Positions 48,857 through 58,604 of a stretch of 64,000 nt of DNA are shown in pieces (position 1 is the first letter of the stretch; each line of letters begins with the position of its first letter). A model generated the notes under the pieces. It did not search any database and was not told where the DNA came from. It worked only from the letters and a program-made list of their open reading frames with translations. The stretch covers positions 1-64,000 of the forward strand of contig JALCCG010000078.1 in assembly GCA_023212695.1 (NCBI GenBank), read 5' to 3'. Both the position numbers and the translations under genes were made by a program. Source of the stretch: Sporisorium sorghi. Its lineage: Eukaryota > Basidiomycota > Ustilaginomycetes > Ustilaginales > Ustilaginaceae.

Positions 48857-49400
48857 GCGCGGCTCACATTTGGCTCAGCAGTGTTCGACGCTGTCATTCC
48901 GAGAAGACGAGACGGCCACCGCACACAGTCCCACTTAATTCAGGACACCTCCTCACACACGCCCGGAGCAGGCCAAATTCGGATTACGCCGCTCCTTATC
49001 CTTTCCCCTCACATCCCCTCTAGCCGCTTAGGCTTTGTATCGAATACTCATCTCCGTAACATTACGCTTTTGTTTTTTTTTTTTTTTTTTTTTTGGAACC
49101 AGAACACAAATCTCTAGACTTCTTTGCGCCGATCACAAGATCCGTTGTGCTTTCTGCTTTACATCTGAGCTTGCCCAACGCTACTGCTGGGTAGCTTTGA
49201 TCAAGTGGTAATTTGATACGTTGTTGCGAGCATCGATGCTGAGCGGGTGAAGCTGAGAGCCGTGTTCCGACGTTTTCTCAGCGCTCAGTAGTTTTGTGTG
49301 GAGGTTTTTCTCGCGTTGCAGCGAGCGCTCCTTCCTCCTCCTCGCAACCATGGTCTGAGAGCTGCACCTTGAGCCCTCCAACCACCGCCGCATCAACTCG
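48857..49400. other. Intergenic between PIS1 and the G-patch gene
   Basis: 544 bp, containing T22 at 49073-49094. No gene is recognised. Confidence 0.5.
49073..49094. repeat. Poly(T) tract, T22
   Basis: Pure thymine run in the PIS1 3' flank. Confidence 0.98.
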
Positions 49401-50744
49401 ATGCCGCAGGCCGAACCACCATCCCGATCAACGCGCTTCGACCCGCTGCGCCTTCTATCCGAGATCCAAGCCGACCAGCCTTCCCCGCGCGCCCACGACA
49501 CCGCAACCGGTACAAACGAAGATGAAGACGACGACTTTATGTCGGACAAGTTCCTCGCCATTGCAGAGACCAAGCAGCCGCTGACGTACACGGACAAGCG
49601 GCGGAAGCTCGAGGCGCATCGCTCGCCGAGCAAGGCGGCGCGCAAGTCGGTGAGGGAGCAGGAGGAGGAGGCGCGCCGCGAGGGGCTCGATCGCGATCTG
49701 CTGGCTGAGGCAGAGATCGTTGCCGGTGGCGGGGTGTTGCCTCCCGAGGGGAAGGGTGGGGTGAGGAGGTGGGATCTGATGGAGGAGGGTGTGGCGAAGG
49801 GGAAGGGGTGGGAGGGGAAGGAGGAGGATGGAAGGGCGAAGGCGATGCGCATGATGCTGGCGATGGGATATCGACGCGGTGAGGCGCTCGGGAGGCGGAT
49901 GCGGGGTTCTGCAGAGGATCAAGAGCAGGAGGTGGAGGAAGAGGACGATAACGAAGAAGATGCAGCAGGAGCACCTCCCACAAGCCCGCCAGACGACACA
50001 GACACGCCATCACTCGACACGGACGAGGAGCAAGAACTCCACCAGCAGCGACAAGCCTCGCAAGCCAGAGAGGAGGACGAGTACCTCGCCGGCGGCGCTT
50101 CCCTTGCACCTCTCGCGCCTCACCTCAATCCTACTCCCATCTCAACGAACCAAACCGAGCCGCTACGACCAGAACAGCGATGGCTCGGGCTCCACCGCCG
50201 CGCAGGCATCGGCATGATCCCCAAAACATCGCCGGACGTAGCCCACGCCATCCGCGCCAAAGCCGCCGCCAACTCCCAACAGGCTGTAGCGCAGCAATCG
50301 GAAGACTTCCGCACGCGCATCGCCCGCTCGCACGTCCAACGGCACACGGCCGCCCTGCTCCACCGGGCGCGCAAGACACTCGAACACCTCGACACTTCCG
50401 CCCTCTCGATCGCGTACAGCCCGCTCTGGCTCAACTCCGAGCTGTACCACAAACTCGCCGGCCACACTCCCTCGGGCGCGGAGAGCGTCGACGAGCAGAT
50501 GACAAAGGACTCAGCGCTCAAGCTCGCCGTCGAGCTGCTGCAGCTCGCGTTTTCGTCCGAGGACGAGGAGCAGCGCATGGAGGCGCAGGCGTTCGTCGAG
50601 CTCGATGCGGAGGCTCAGCTCGAGTTGCTGCTCGAGCGGTTGAGGGGTGTGCATCAGTACTGCCTGTTTTGCGGGTGTCAGTATCAAGACGCTGACGAGC
50701 TGGCACGGCTTTGCCCGGGCACGGCCGAGGATGATCACGATTGA
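49401..50744 (+). CDS. G-patch domain protein of the GPATCH11 (CCDC75) family
   Basis: A 447-residue intronless protein. The N-terminal DDDFMSDKFLAIAE (about residue 44) matches the D(D/E)YMSDKF start motif of the family. A coiled, charged stretch (about 65-115) is followed by a G-patch-like segment, AMRMMLAMGYRRGEALGRRM (about 152-172), then by LRPEQRWLGLHRRAGIGM (about 253-272). The C-terminal DUF4187 domain ends in YCLFCGCQYQDADELARLCP then GTAEDDHD, the conserved CxxC...C zinc-like motif of GPATCH11. The acidic spacer between the two G-patch halves (about 175-250) is longer than in animals. The family is linked to spliceosome and kinetochore-associated proteins; the precise role in fungi is unknown. 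It is convergent with RPT1 (171 bp). Confidence 0.82.
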   Translation: MPQAEPPSRSTRFDPLRLLSEIQADQPSPRAHDTATGTNEDEDDDFMSDKFLAIAETKQPLTYTDKRRKLEAHRSPSKAARKSVREQEEEARREGLDRDLLAEAEIVAGGGVLPPEGKGGVRRWDLMEEGVAKGKGWEGKEEDGRAKAMRMMLAMGYRRGEALGRRMRGSAEDQEQEVEEEDDNEEDAAGAPPTSPPDDTDTPSLDTDEEQELHQQRQASQAREEDEYLAGGASLAPLAPHLNPTPISTNQTEPLRPEQRWLGLHRRAGIGMIPKTSPDVAHAIRAKAAANSQQAVAQQSEDFRTRIARSHVQRHTAALLHRARKTLEHLDTSALSIAYSPLWLNSELYHKLAGHTPSGAESVDEQMTKDSALKLAVELLQLAFSSEDEEQRMEAQAFVELDAEAQLELLLERLRGVHQYCLFCGCQYQDADELARLCPGTAEDDHD

Positions 50745-50915
50745 GCAGCCCGCCAGACACACATCTTTTGTTTCAATGATACCCCACGAGCTGAGGCTCG
50801 CCAATCCATACCTTTCCCGCTCACCGCTCACACTCCCGAAACACAACCAGGCAACGCGTGCTGAAGAGATGTTGCTTTGAAACGACACAAACTGATGATA
50901 CACGAAAAGCCACTT

Positions 50916-52355
50916 CTAGTTGTACTGAGCGTACAGCGCCGTCGACGAAAACTTGCTGCCCTGGCGAATCACCTTGTCGACCGCATCGAGGAAATCGCGC
51001 TCGGTCGCCATCTTCCTACGCGCGCGAATCGCAAACATGCCGGCCTCGGTCGCCACCGAACGCAGCTCGGCACCCGTCGCATTGGGACAGAGACGCGCAA
51101 TAAGATGGTATCGGATATCCTTCTCGACCGACATGGAGCGCGCATGGATGCGCAGGATGTGCGCGCGCCCGTCGTTGTCCGGCAGACCGAACTCGACGCG
51201 ACGGTCGAGACGGCCGGGACGCAGGAGCGCCGGGTCGAGCGTGTCCGGTCGGTTGGTGGCCATGAGCACCTTGATGTTGCCGCGCGCGTCGAAGCCGTCG
51301 AGCTGGTTGATGAGTTCGAGCATGGTTCGTTGCACCTCGTTGTCGCCGCCGGCTCCGTCGTCGAAGCGCGCGCCACCGATGGCGTCGACCTCGTCGAAGA
51401 AGATGATGCACGCCTTTTTGGTTCTCGCCATCTCGAACAGTTCACGCACCATCCTCGCGCCTTCACCGACGTACTTCTGGACCAGCTCGGAACCGATGAC
51501 TCGGATGAAGGTGGCGTCAGTGCGGTTGGCGACGGCTCGCGCACACAGCGTCTTGCCCGTACCCGGTGGACCGTAGAGCAGCACACCCTTGGGTGGGTCG
51601 ATGCCGAGGTTGACGAATCGCTCCGGTGAGAGCAGCGGAAGCTCGACGACTTCGCGCAACTTTTCGATCTGCTCCTTGCATCCACCGACGTCGCCGTACG
51701 TGACATCGGGCTTCTCCTCGACCTGCATCATGGTAACCGAAGGGTCGATCTTGGGCGGTAGTGGGATCTGGATCTGATACTTGTTTCGATCGACGCCGAC
51801 ACGCATGCCCTCCTCGATATCTGTCGGGGCGACACGTTCGCCGAGCGAAACGACAAACTTGGCGATCTGCTTGACGTTGATGACGTACTTGTCCTCCTCA
51901 TCAGCGGTAGGGTTCGACGAGCCTCCAAACCCTCCGAGACCACCCAAGCCACCAAGACCTCCCAGACCGCCGCCCGCCCTGCCGCCTGCACTTCCCGAAG
52001 CGCCACCTGCACCCTCGGACGATTCGCCGTCCTTGTTAGTCTCGGCTCGAATGATCTTTGTGCACCGTGCGACCTGGAGCGCATCCTCCTCCATGCGTTG
52101 TCGATCTGCTGGCAAGTCCCAGAGATTCGGTGGTGCGAGACCGGTGTCGCTCTCCTTGACGCCCATCTTTTCATTGACGCGCTTCTGCAGCTCCTTGATC
52201 TCGTTTTCGATGCTCTTGAGCGCAGCAGCATATGGACCCTGACCGTAGGTCTTGAGCAGCTGGATGTCGCCCTCGTCTAGCGCAACGATCTTTTCTTCAT
52301 CCTTCGAGTCGACGTTGGGCTTCTTGTACTTTTCCCAGTCGGCTTTGGGCGGCAT
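50916..52355 (-). CDS. RPT1: 26S proteasome regulatory subunit 7, AAA ATPase Rpt1
   Basis: A 479-residue intronless protein. Order: N-terminal coiled coil (about 30-62), OB-type domain, then the AAA domain. That domain has Walker A GPPGTGKT (about 271-278), Walker [13 protein letters not shown] (about 327-338), the second region of homology with the [20 protein letters not shown] arginine fingers, and a C-terminal YAQYN end similar to yeast Rpt1. [20 protein letters not shown] and [20 protein letters not shown] are typical of Rpt1. Function: one of six ATPases that unfold and feed substrates into the 20S core. Oddity: a glycine-rich insert of about 35 residues (about 113-147, [17 protein letters not shown]) in the region between the coiled coil and the OB domain. 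It is divergent from VMA1. Confidence 0.96.
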   Translation of the reverse strand: MPPKADWEKYKKPNVDSKDEEKIVALDEGDIQLLKTYGQGPYAAALKSIENEIKELQKRVNEKMGVKESDTGLAPPNLWDLPADRQRMEEDALQVARCTKIIRAETNKDGESSEGAGGASGSAGGRAGGGLGGLGGLGGLGGFGGSSNPTADEEDKYVINVKQIAKFVVSLGERVAPTDIEEGMRVGVDRNKYQIQIPLPPKIDPSVTMMQVEEKPDVTYGDVGGCKEQIEKLREVVELPLLSPERFVNLGIDPPKGVLLYGPPGTGKTLCARAVANRTDATFIRVIGSELVQKYVGEGARMVRELFEMARTKKACIIFFDEVDAIGGARFDDGAGGDNEVQRTMLELINQLDGFDARGNIKVLMATNRPDTLDPALLRPGRLDRRVEFGLPDNDGRAHILRIHARSMSVEKDIRYHLIARLCPNATGAELRSVATEAGMFAIRARRKMATERDFLDAVDKVIRQGSKFSSTALYAQYN

Positions 52356-53127
52356 GTTGTGTGTGTGTGTGTGGTGCCACTAGCTGTGTGTAGAAGAGGA
52401 CTCTGTGCGCGCGGAAAAGCTGCTGTGGTGGTGTGAAAGCACTGATGGATGTGGCTGTCGACTGATTGAAGCGAAAGGTGAATGGACGGACAGCAGAGGA
52501 GAATGTGAGATGGTTGATGTGAATGATGATGGTCGGAACAAGAAGAGAAAGTGTCAATTTGGCTCGTGGAGGCGTCGTCAACTTGCACTTTGGCTCGCCC
52601 GCACAGCTCACAGACGCGCCTCTGAAGCCACGGCTGAGCCTGAGTCGATCACCAGCAAAGTGGAGCAAGGCAGCAAAATTTCTAAAAATGTTACGCCGAA
52701 ACACGTGTGCAAATTTCGCAATTTTCTCACGCCCGAGAAGCCCTGTGAGCTTAGGGGCGGATTGCTTTGGTTTGAATTTGTGATTTCTGCGAACGAGCCA
52801 GTGCCAAAAAGCGAGGAGAGGAGAGAGAGGGAGAGAGCGTCTGCTGCTGCATCGCACGCATTTCGAGAAATTCCTCTCGCTCGCTCGCTTGCTCACACAA
52901 GGTCCCCCGCCTCAGCTTGGCGCTCTCTCTCACTCACTGTCGCACTCCACTTTTGAGCCTCACCTCGTCGTTTCGTCCTATCTCATCCTTTTCTCACCTT
53001 ATACCCTTGCCAACTTCTCCTTACCTCACCTATCGGAACGTTCTGAACGAAAGGAGGTGTCTGCTTGAAGCTATCAGCTCGGCTCTTCGAACTTTCATCT
53101 CATCAGCACTCGGCATTTATCACCACC
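52356..53127. promoter_or_regulatory. Divergent promoter region between RPT1 and VMA1
   Basis: 772 bp without a gene. A TG-repeat (TGTGTGTGTGTG, about 52361-52373) directly precedes the RPT1 ATG. The right end is rich in TCTC/CTCAC leader-like sequence before VMA1. Confidence 0.5.
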
Positions 53128-55064
53128 ATGACCGACAAGAAGGATCTCCCCAAGATCCGCGATGAGGAGCGCGAGCGCCGCTTCGGTACCGTCTTTGGCG
53201 TTTCCGGTCCCGTCGTTGTCGCCGAGAACATGATCGGCTCGAGCATGTACGAGCTCGTCCGTGTCGGCCACGACGAGCTCGTCGGAGAGATCATCCGAAT
53301 CGACGCTGATAAGGTCACCATCCAGGTGTATGAGGAGACCTCTGGTGTCTCGGTCGGCGACCCTGTGCTTAGTACTGGCAAGCCTCTCTCGGTCGAGCTC
53401 GGTCCCGGTCTCATGGAGAACATCTACGACGGTATCCAGCGTCCCCTCGAAGGTATCATGAAGAAGAGCGGCGGTATCTACATTCCACGAGGTATCAACA
53501 CCCAGGCGCTCGACCGTCAGCTCTCGTGGGACTTTACTCCTGGCCAGCTCAAGTCCGGCGACCACATCAGCGGAGGTGACATCTTCGGATCCGTCTACGA
53601 AAATGCGTTGCTCAAGGACCACAAGCTCATGCTCGGACCGCGTGCCATGGGTACCATCACCCACATCGCCGAGAAGGGCTCCTACTCGGTCGACGACGTC
53701 GTGCTCGAGACCGAGTTCCAGGGCAAGAAGCAAAAGCACACCATGCTTCAGATCTGGCCCGTCCGTGCTCCTCGTCCCGTGGCCGAGAAGCTCACCGCCA
53801 ACAACCCTCTGCTCACCGGTCAGCGTATCCTCGACTCGCTCTTCCCGTGTATCCAGGGTGGTACCACCGCTATCCCCGGTGCTTTCGGATGTGGCAAGAC
53901 CGTCATTTCCCAGGCTCTCTCCAAATACTCGAACTCGGACATCATCACATACGTCGGATGCGGGTAAGTTTGCGACGAGCGATCGACCTTGCATTTTCAC
54001 CGAGAACGTTTGACTGACTCTTCTTGACTTTTCATCTGCTGCTCGGTTTACACTATAGCGAACGCGGTAACGAGATGGCTGAAGTACTCGCCGAGTTCCC
54101 CGAGTTGACCTTGATGAAGGATGGCGAGGAGTTCCCCATCATGAAGCGAACCACGTTGGTGGCCAACACGTCCAACATGCCAGTAGCTGCGCGAGAGGCG
54201 TCCATCTACACGGGTATCACGCTCTCCGAGTACTTCCGTGACCAGGGCTACAACGTTGCCATGATGGCCGATTCGACCTCGCGATGGGCCGAGGCGCTGC
54301 GTGAGATCTCGGGTCGTCTCGCCGAGATGCCTGCCGATTCGGGTTACCCAGCCTACCTGGGTGCCAAGTTGGCCAGTTTCTACGAGCGTGCCGGTCGTGT
54401 CGCCTGTCTTGGTTCGCCAGAGCGTGAAGGTTCCGTGTCGATCGTCGGTGCCGTCTCGCCTCCTGGTGGTGACTTTTCGGACCCGGTCACTTCGGCTACG
54501 CTGGGTATCGTGGGTGCCTTCTGGGGTCTCGACAAGAAGCTTGCGCAACGCAAGCACTTCCCCTCGGTCAACTGGGATGTGTCGTACTCGAACTACATCA
54601 ACGCGCTCGAACCGTACTACGAGAAGAACCGCCCTGGCTTCATCTCGCTGCGAACGACGGCCAAGAGCATGCTGCAGAAGGACTCGGATCTAGCCGAGAT
54701 CGTGCAGCTGGTGGGTAAGTCGGCGCTGGGCGAGGGCGACAAGGTGACGCTCGACGTGGCCAAAATCATGAAGGACGACTACCTGCAGCAGAACGGTATC
54801 TCGGAGTACGACGCCTACTGCCCCTTCTACAAGACGTCGGGTATGCTCAAGAACATTGTCGACTTCCACGACCGTGCGCAGGCTGCCATCGCCAACAACC
54901 CGGACATGACCTGGGCCAAGGTGAAGGAGCACTGCCAGGACGTCATCTACCAGCTCACGCAGCAGAAGTTCGAGAGCCCCAAGGACGGCGAGGAGGCCAT
55001 CACCAAGAAGTTTGACAAGCTCAACCAGGACATTGCCGAGGCGTTCCGCACGCTCACTGATTAG
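53128..55064 (+). CDS. VMA1: V-type proton ATPase catalytic subunit A, two exons
   Basis: Exons 53128-53963 and 54059-55064 give 613 residues. The intron (53964-54058, 95 nt) has GTAAGT and ATAG ends, and splicing restores YVGCGERGNEM. Without splicing the frame stops one codon later. The subunit has the Walker A GAFGCGKT, the catalytic ERGNEM-type Glu, [12 protein letters not shown] and the C-terminal helical domain. The start [10 protein letters not shown] lies in a CACCATGA context; the frame opens upstream only from TTG. Function: ATP hydrolysis in the V1 sector of the vacuolar proton pump. The intein found at GAFG/CGKT in budding-yeast VMA1 is absent. The partner subunit a (VPH1) is in the same window. 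Confidence 0.97.
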
Positions 55065-55546
55065 AAAGTGGGTAGTGTCCGCTTTACATCAAGGTTTGTC
55101 GCTTTTGTGCCTGCTTTTTTGCTTTCCAGATCTTTTCCTGCACTGTTCCGTCTGTCCATTGTTTCGTCCAATCTATACAAGTCATTTATGTGGGATGTGT
55201 GTTCCCTTCTTGGTGCTTGCTGCTGAGAAGCACGTCGTAGGAGAGGAACAAGAAAAGCAAAGCCAACGCTCCAAATGGTGAGGACGCGTAAATTTGCTCG
55301 AAACGCGCGCGCGAAGTGCGACACTGGTGTGCTGCCGTATAAATTTGAGCCAAATTTCCGAGAACGCCAGAACAACAACAACACCTGCGTATCTGTCCAT
55401 CAAGCCACGATCACGAACTCACCACGACATCCTCTCACCCATTCATTCCACAAGCAGCCCAGGGCACGCTTGTGATCGTACACTCGACACGGCATCCAGC
55501 ACACTTTCACGAACCGAACCCAACACACATTATAAGAAAAACAACG
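55065..55546. other. Intergenic between VMA1 and DAD2
   Basis: 482 bp of 3' flank and 5' leader. No gene is recognised. Confidence 0.5.
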
Positions 55547-56303
55547 ATGGCACAGCGACCGTCGGCGATGATGGGACCCGGAGGAGCAGCCGGAGGGCGC
55601 GCGTCGATGTATCCGCAGCCGGGCAATGCGGCGGCGGCGGGCAGCATGATGTTTGGCGGGCCGTCGTCGTCGGCGAACCAGGCGCGGTTGATTTCGAAGC
55701 AGGCGGAGCTCGAGGGCTTGCGTGCGTTGAAGGACCAGTCGGCGCGCATGGTCAAGGAGCTCGAGCGGCTCGCCGAGAAGGTGGACATCATGGCTGATGG
55801 CGGCGACTGTGAGTATGAACCCTCGACTGGATGCCGAGTGGAGGAGCTGACTAGGGTTTGCGATGGCTGATGCTGACTTTGGTGCTTCTTTTGTGTGTGG
55901 TTGACAGCGATCGCGTCGGTCATGGGGTCATGGCAGGGCGTGTTCCGCGCCATTCAGATCGCTCGAGGTAAGCCCTTTCCCCTTCACCCAAGTTCGTCCT
56001 TGAACACTCACCAACTCTCTCTCTCTCTCTCTCTCTCCAAATCCCTCTCGGATCGATCTCTCCACAGCATCGACGGTTTTCACAAACCCTTCCAACACCG
56101 ACACCACCACCAGCGCAGACACGTCCATCTCCACGGACGACGAAGAAGACGACCTCTACACCTACGGCCCCGCCACCACGAGCAAGCCGGCGCTCATCGA
56201 CACCATGGTGCGCCTGCCGCTCGACCTCGACGGCGCCATCTCGCGCTCCAAGGACGACAGTGGCGCGGCTGACTCGTCCGCCTCGGTTTCGGTGTCGCAG
56301 TGA
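55547..56303 (+). CDS. DAD2: DASH/Dam1 complex subunit Dad2, three exons
   Basis: Exons 55547-55808, 55908-55967 and 56068-56303 give 185 residues. Intron 1 (55809-55907, 99 nt) has GTGAGT and ACAG; intron 2 (55968-56067, 100 nt) has GTAAGC and ACAG and carries a (CT)n pyrimidine tract (56015-56037). Both splices keep the frame. The DAD2 core is clear: RLISKQAELEGLRALKDQSA, RMVKELERLAEKVDIMADGG, then, across the first junction, SIASVMGSWQGVFRAIQIA. Exon 3 gives a low-complexity acidic stretch and LIDTMVRLPLD, the conserved C-terminal motif. Known role: ring-forming kinetochore-microtubule coupler needed for chromosome segregation in fungi. It has an unusually long Gly/Ala/Met-rich N-terminus (about 48 residues). 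Confidence 0.92.
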
Positions 56304-56591
56304 TGTGAAGGACTGCGAGTACGAGAGGTGGGGAGAGGTTGACGGACTGCGTGAGGCGTGGTGTTTATGTACTTGTATCGTTTTTCCTCTAGCGGCTGTA
56401 AATGTATTGTTCGAGCTCAGTTGGGGTGTTGCGGTGAGAGAGTGCAAATTGGCGTGTGTGTCGTCAGGGCACTCGGGCACAGGTCAGAGCTCGACGATGA
56501 GGATCCAGAACAGCCATACAATTACAAGCGACAAGACGATGCAAACTCGACGGAAACAAGACGAATCAACTACGAAAGGTGGTGGCGCTGC

Positions 56592-57925
56592 TTACGCCCC
56601 GCTAACGACGCCCTTCTTGGCCGCCCCACCAGGCGCCGTCCCGAACCCACCAGTACCCGGCCTCTGGTGGTGGTTGCTCCACGTCGCATAGCCATTAATG
56701 CCATACGCACCCCCTCCCGGAGCGAGGCCTTCGTAGAGCAGCTCGCGCAGGCTGCGCATGCGCTTGACCCTGCTCGTAAAGCAACCCGCAAGCGAGCGCG
56801 TCGCGAGCGGCAAGGGCGTGGTGCGGTCGCGCGAGGCGGCGTATGCAATCGACCCGAGCACCGAGACAAGCTCCTGGTCCATCTGGTCCTCGTCGGCGCC
56901 CGCGTCGAACATGTCCATGTCGTCGTGCTCGATGAACACGCCACCTGACCCAGACGCGCCTGCTGCACCACCCGCACCGCCCGCCCCCGCCGCTGCGCCA
57001 CCCGCGCCGCCACCAGCACTCTTCTTGGCGTCCTTGACGCTCTTCTTCTTCTTCTCCTTGGGCGGTGCCGCCGCTGCTGCCGCCTTCGCCGCCGCAATGG
57101 CTTTTTCCTTCTCCTCCAGTTTGGCGACAAAGCTCGGATTCGTCGCCTTCTGCCACTCGAACAGCAGCGTATCGTACGGCGCAGATCGCCCCTCGACAGC
57201 GCGCTTGGCTCCCATCGAGTGCGACTTGCACGTCAGCGATCGTGAACATGGCAGGCCCTTGTCGTTGATCACGCCGCACTGCTTGTCGACATCGATGGGA
57301 CCTTTGTTCTTGCGTCCGCCTTTCTTTTTTTCTTCGGCGAGCCGCTTTTCTTTCTTCTGCTTCTTGGCCAGTGCGAGGCCTGTGTCGTCGCCTAGGATGC
57401 TCTCGTCGTCGTCTGTAGTGTAATACAACGAAAGAGAGAGTGGGTCAGTTAGGAGCGTGTTTGAGAGCACGTGGTAGTGTGAGAAAAGAGAGATACGCAC
57501 CGTCCATCAAACGACGCTTCCTCAGATCGCCCTCCAAGATCGACGGCGACACACGCCCGGACGCGATATCTTTGATTAGCTTGCAGTTCTGCTGATGAAA
57601 ACCCAGCGCTTCTCGGAGCACCGGCTTGCTGCAGTCGGCACACTCGACGATCTGCACCTCGTCGTCCAGCGCAGCGGGTCCAAAGTCGGTCACGATCGTG
57701 TCGTCGTAGTGCCACGCCGGCGAGTCGACCAGCGTTGGCGATGGCGAGCCGGCATCTGTTGGGTATGCAGCAAAGGAGGAGGTTGGAGAAGGGGGACAGT
57801 GCAGAGCCGGGTCAGTGGATGAGAACCAGGAGATGTAGAGGGTGAGAATGATGGTGGTGCTCACCACTGCGCGTAGCGTCTTCGATGTCTGCCCATGTTG
57901 GGGCAGTCTGCGTCTGGGCGCTCAT
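56592..57925 (-). CDS. SGF73: SAGA-associated factor 73 (Sgf73, ataxin-7 homologue), three exons
   Basis: Exons 57865-57925, 57501-57755 and 56592-57412 give 378 residues. Intron 1 (57756-57864, 109 nt) and intron 2 (57413-57500, 88 nt) have GTGAGC/ACAG and GTGCGT/ACAG ends and keep the frame. The middle exon has a zinc-finger-like [21 protein letters not shown]. Exon 3 starts with an acidic stretch and KKQKKEKR lysine clusters, then the SCA7 domain [20 protein letters not shown] then [11 protein letters not shown] and GR (about 140-180). The C-terminal half has an Ala/Lys spacer and a Gly/Ala run, then an acidic D-rich segment. Known role: anchors the histone H2B deubiquitinase module to the SAGA transcription coactivator. 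It is divergent from APN2. Confidence 0.9.
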
Positions 57926-58604
57926 GGTGACGCCAGGATGAGGTAGCGACAGTGAGTAGACAAGATCCGTGTTGATCCAGCTGTCGTTTGCACGATGGCT
58001 CGTCCCAGGGCTAAGGTGGGTTTTTCGGCGTGGACGCTCACTTTGCCCTTCATCTGAGGACGTGTTTGTGATGTTGAAAGGACGAACAGCGCTTGCCGAG
58101 CTGCCAAATTTGCGAGGGATGTCTTCCTCGCAGTGCCACGGAAAGAGAACGCTTGACGTGCTGGATGGTTGATGGTAGGGTCCAAGGAGCAAAGCGTCAT
58201 GCACATGCCGCTTGGAATGGGATGCTTTCGCGGTGGGGAAGCCAGCCCGATTTGTGAGGAACGACACCCGATCGATACTGATTTTCCGCGGCATGTTGCA
58301 GCTTCGAAATGCCTCCACCTCGTGCTCAGCTCGCAAGGCCAACCATGTGAACCTTCCTTGCTCGCCACCACGATCCTCTACAGCAACGACGCTCTCAAAG
58401 CGCGGTACACCGACGGTCAAAGTGCTCCCGGTCCAAGGCTCAAGTATGGAAGCATAGCCGCTGCTTTGTGCCACCCGCGTCAAGACAGACTCTGGAACGA
58501 AACAGGATACAAACTCGATATGGACTCGGCATGACGCATTGACGGTGGACCGAGCAAGCGCAGACTTACTCGTCGACACACCACACCTCAGCCGCGCACC
58601 CAAA
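57926..58604. promoter_or_regulatory. Divergent promoter region between SGF73 and APN2
   Basis: 679 bp without a gene. Long open frames here on the minus strand extend out of SGF73 exon 1 and have no domain. No motif is singled out. Confidence 0.5.
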
